In this document: positions 62,246 through 64,000 of the stretch, one piece after another
How positions within the stretch are numbered: position 1 is the first letter of the stretch
How the letters are laid out: each line of letters begins with the position of its first letter
Source: an uncultured Mailhella sp.
GTDB lineage: Bacteria; Desulfobacterota; Desulfovibrionia; Desulfovibrionales; Desulfovibrionaceae
Length of the DNA stretch: 64,000 bases
Assembly: GCF_963931295.1 (NCBI RefSeq)
Contig: NZ_OZ007001.1
Coordinates: forward strand, 2,497,001 to 2,561,000
Reading direction: 5' to 3'
Program-made: the position numbers and the translations under genes
The notes under the pieces: generated by a model
Database searches by the model: none
What the model was told of the DNA's origin: nothing
What the model saw: only the letters and a program-made list of their open reading frames with translations

Positions 62246-62743
62246 ATGATTATTGATACTTTTCAACGTGGTTCCCGGTATGCGCTCGGCGCTCTCTGGA
62301 GTGAATTCTTCCCCGAACTGATGAAGCTTGTCGAACAGGGAGAGGCCCTGCCGGACGGTCGCTATCCGCTGGCGGGCGGGCCCGAGCAGGGCGGCGTCAT
62401 GGTCTCCGTGGAGACGTACGAGCCCAAAGATGAGTCGCAGGCACGCTACGAAAGTCACGATCTCATGGCTGATATTCAGGCCGTGCTTTCCGGCGACGAG
62501 TTTCTTGACGTGTTTCCCCTGCAAGGGGAAGAAGTGGAAAGCATGCGCGACAACGGACGTGATCTTGTTTTCTATGCGGAAAAGCCCGAAGCGGCCTGTC
62601 GAGTTCATCTGCGGCCGGGGCTGTTTGCCCTGGTGCTGCCCGGCGAGGCGCACATGCCCTGTCAGCGGGCCTGCAGCAACAAGGTGAAGAAGCTTGTGGT
62701 CAAGATACCGGCGGACAAGCTGTCTGCGCCGCACTGCCGGTAA
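62246..62743 (+). CDS. YhcH/YjgK/YiaL family protein (DUF386)
   Basis: A 165-residue cupin-like protein. The phrases ALPDGRYPLAGG, MVSVETYEPKDESQARYESHD, ADIQAVLSGDEF and LVLPGEAHMPCQ are those of the YhcH family, whose E. coli members bind a metal and are linked to N-acetylneuraminate or other sugar-acid catabolism, possibly as beta-anomerases. The metal-binding residues are in the EYESHD-like and HMPC motifs. No sugar catabolism gene is nearby. GGAG lies about eleven bases before the ATG. Confidence 0.88.
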   Translation: MIIDTFQRGSRYALGALWSEFFPELMKLVEQGEALPDGRYPLAGGPEQGGVMVSVETYEPKDESQARYESHDLMADIQAVLSGDEFLDVFPLQGEEVESMRDNGRDLVFYAEKPEAACRVHLRPGLFALVLPGEAHMPCQRACSNKVKKLVVKIPADKLSAPHCR

Positions 62744-62874
62744 CCTGTGTTTTGAGGAAAAGCGTTCCGGCTTTTCCGCGAGTCCAGAGCGCGGGCTTTC
62801 TCCGGTCGCGCTCAGCCCCATTGCCTTACGCTCTTTCCGGCACGGCCGGAGCAGGAGCTTTTCAGGAGCAGATT

Positions 62875-63096
62875 ATGGATGTTTTTGATCAGGCTACGGA
62901 ACTGGAAAGAATTGAACGTGAATCCGCGCTGCGTCAGGCCGCGAACGTCGGCTATCAGGAAGGCCCGGAATGGATAGACGGGAAGCCCTGCTGCCGCGAA
63001 TGCGGAGAGCCCATTCCCGAGGCCCGTCTGAAGGCGATTCCCGGCGTGGGACTTTGCCTTGCCTGCCAGGAAGAATGGGAGAAGGAACGCCAGTAG
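62875..63096 (+). CDS. TraR/DksA family zinc-finger protein
   Basis: A 73-residue protein. The N-terminal helix (MDVFDQATELERIERESALR) is followed by the four-cysteine zinc finger CCRECGEPIPEARLKAIPGVGLCLACQ, the C-terminal signature of TraR/DksA proteins that bind the RNA polymerase secondary channel. This short form resembles TraR or YbiI, lacking DksA's long coiled coil. AGGAG precedes the ATG. It follows the YhcH gene after 131 bases and ends with a terminator. Confidence 0.92.
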   Translation: MDVFDQATELERIERESALRQAANVGYQEGPEWIDGKPCCRECGEPIPEARLKAIPGVGLCLACQEEWEKERQ

Positions 63097-63116
63097 GTCG
63101 CCCCATGAAAATAAAG

Positions 63117-63150
63117 ATCCGCCGTGTCGTCTGATGCGGCGGATTTTTTG
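63117..63150 (+). terminator. Terminator after the TraR/DksA-family gene
   Basis: ATCCGCCG and CGGCGGAT stem with a 12-base loop, followed by six T. Confidence 0.88.
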
Positions 63151-63448
63151 TTTCCGGCGTCGGCGGTTTGAGGCCGTCGAAGAACGACGTTTTGCCGCAG
63201 CCGGGCAAGGCGAGCTCTGGCGCGTCGCTTCCGGAGCATCTTGCCCGCGGGCAGGGCCCGAATCAGCCGCAGGAAAAAGCGGGTTTTCCTGCGGGCGGGG
63301 TTGCGTTGATGAGGGCGAAGTGGGGCGGTCGCGCACAGGCGAGGCTCGCCGGGGTCGTGCTCCGGTCAGGGACGGACAGGCGGCGTCGGAGCGGGCTTGG
63401 CCCGACGTTTGCTGAGAAGGGATTTTCGTTGCCGGAGAGCGTGTTCGT
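63151..63448. other. Convergent spacer without a recognisable gene
   Basis: About 300 bases between the TraR/DksA-type gene and the pseudouridine synthase. No terminator for the minus-strand gene is evident. Confidence 0.4.
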
Positions 63449-64000
63449 TCAGCGCTTCAGCCAGTGTTCGGCCTGAGCGGCGGTGCGTCCGTCCAGCAGC
63501 GGCAGCCAGACGGGCAGCGCCAGAGCGTCGAGAGCGGGCATGATGAGCCGCCCGTGATGCAGAAAGAAGGCTTCGTCGTCTTTCTCGTCGGGATGCAGCT
63601 GCGCGCCGTAGCGCCTGTCGCCAAGGAGCGGATGACCGAGCGCCGAGCAGTGGGCGCGTATCTGATGCCGCGCTCCTTTTAAAATGGTGCATCCTGCCAG
63701 CGTGACGGCGGAGGGAAGACGGCCTGTCCATCCGTGTTCTTTGAGATGCAGTCGGCGGCAGAGGTCGGCGGCGTTCAGCACGGCCAGCGGGTGCACTTCG
63801 GTGTGACGGCGCTTGTCGGGGTGCTCGGCCAGCTCCACCAGCACGCGGGAGCGGTTTTTCAACAGCAGTTTCTGCGCGGCGAGCGCGTCGTGTTCAAGCG
63901 CGCCTTCCAGCAGCGCCAGATAGCGCTTCACCGTGAGTCCGCGTTCCTGCGCGTCGCGGTACTGCCGCTCTCCGAGCTCGTCCAGCGCGGCCGTCGCCAG
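63449..64000 (-). CDS. RluA-family pseudouridine synthase, 5' part outside window
   Basis: The C-terminal 183 residues of an rRNA or tRNA pseudouridine synthase. The RluA-family motif LKGARHQIRAHCSALGHPLLGDRRYG is intact but split here for quoting: GARHQIRAH and GHPLLGDRRYG. The catalytic aspartate region (HRLD) would lie beyond the right edge. The exact modified position cannot be inferred. Confidence 0.88.
   Translation of the reverse strand: MATAALDELGERQYRDAQERGLTVKRYLALLEGALEHDALAAQKLLLKNRSRVLVELAEHPDKRRHTEVHPLAVLNAADLCRRLHLKEHGWTGRLPSAVTLAGCTILKGARHQIRAHCSALGHPLLGDRRYGAQLHPDEKDDEAFFLHHGRLIMPALDALALPVWLPLLDGRTAAQAEHWLKR

Overview
The window reads as a chromosomal segment of a GC-rich anaerobic deltaproteobacterium of the Desulfovibrionaceae, probably a gut-type lineage. 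This rests on the selenocysteine-containing [NiFeSe] hydrogenase pair, the perR-rubrerythrin pair, the siroheme/hemX/hemA cluster, the DUF1385-prfA and clpS-clpA-aat arrangements, and a phage-CII-like regulator. The species cannot be fixed from sequence reading alone. Coding regions are GC-rich with strong Shine-Dalgarno sites. Operons are separated by unusually long spacers (0.3-1.3 kb) in which no gene is visible.

Layout. 1-7.7 kb: the start of an RND-type efflux outer-membrane lipoprotein divergent from a LysR regulator with a near-ideal LysR box between them, an NlpC/P60 lipoprotein, a CII-like regulator, SRP RNA, tRNA-Leu and a Bcr/CflA drug transporter. 7.8-12 kb: the hydrogenase hysBA, whose large subunit is read through an in-frame UGA, divergent from perR-rubrerythrin. 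12-15.8 kb: an AT-richer decayed region with a broken HipA-like gene, a four-tRNA cluster (Gly, Cys, Gly, Gly) and a long repeat-bearing spacer. 15.8-24 kb: fadD, nadE, dapB, and the acetate/ATP pair ackA-pta, all on the minus strand. 24.9-27.8 kb: tetrapyrrole genes. 28-35 kb: rpmE, DUF1385, prfA, the N-degron set clpS-clpA-aat, and an OsmC-like protein. 35-45 kb: a secreted propeller-like protein, an amino-acid/Na+ symporter, tRNA-Met, a glycine-cleavage H / lipoamide dehydrogenase / glutaredoxin-fusion group, and TetR plus MATE efflux. 45-55 kb: maf-thiM-thiE, argD, and a cluster encoding every step from carbamoyl phosphate to UMP (pyrC, K, D, F, E, B, I). 55.9-58.1 kb: a frameshifted triheme cytochrome c peroxidase and a small secreted protein. 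58.1-61.9 kb: an autotransporter and a serine recombinase flanking an invertible promoter. 62.2-64 kb: a YhcH-family protein, a TraR/DksA zinc finger and an RluA-type pseudouridine synthase that runs off the window.

Most notable system. Between the recombinase gene and the autotransporter gene lie two perfect 22-bp inverted repeats, each built like a serine-invertase crossover site: two 7-bp half-sites around an asymmetric GT dinucleotide. They enclose about 110 bp carrying a sigma-70-like promoter that currently points at the autotransporter. This is a self-contained ON/OFF switch for a surface protein, and the copy read here appears to be ON. Other points of interest are the UGA-coded selenocysteine of HysA with a hairpin just downstream, a NAD synthetase whose glutaminase triad appears lost, a glutaredoxin fused to a cluster-less radical-SAM-like half barrel, and a homopolymer frameshift in the peroxidase.
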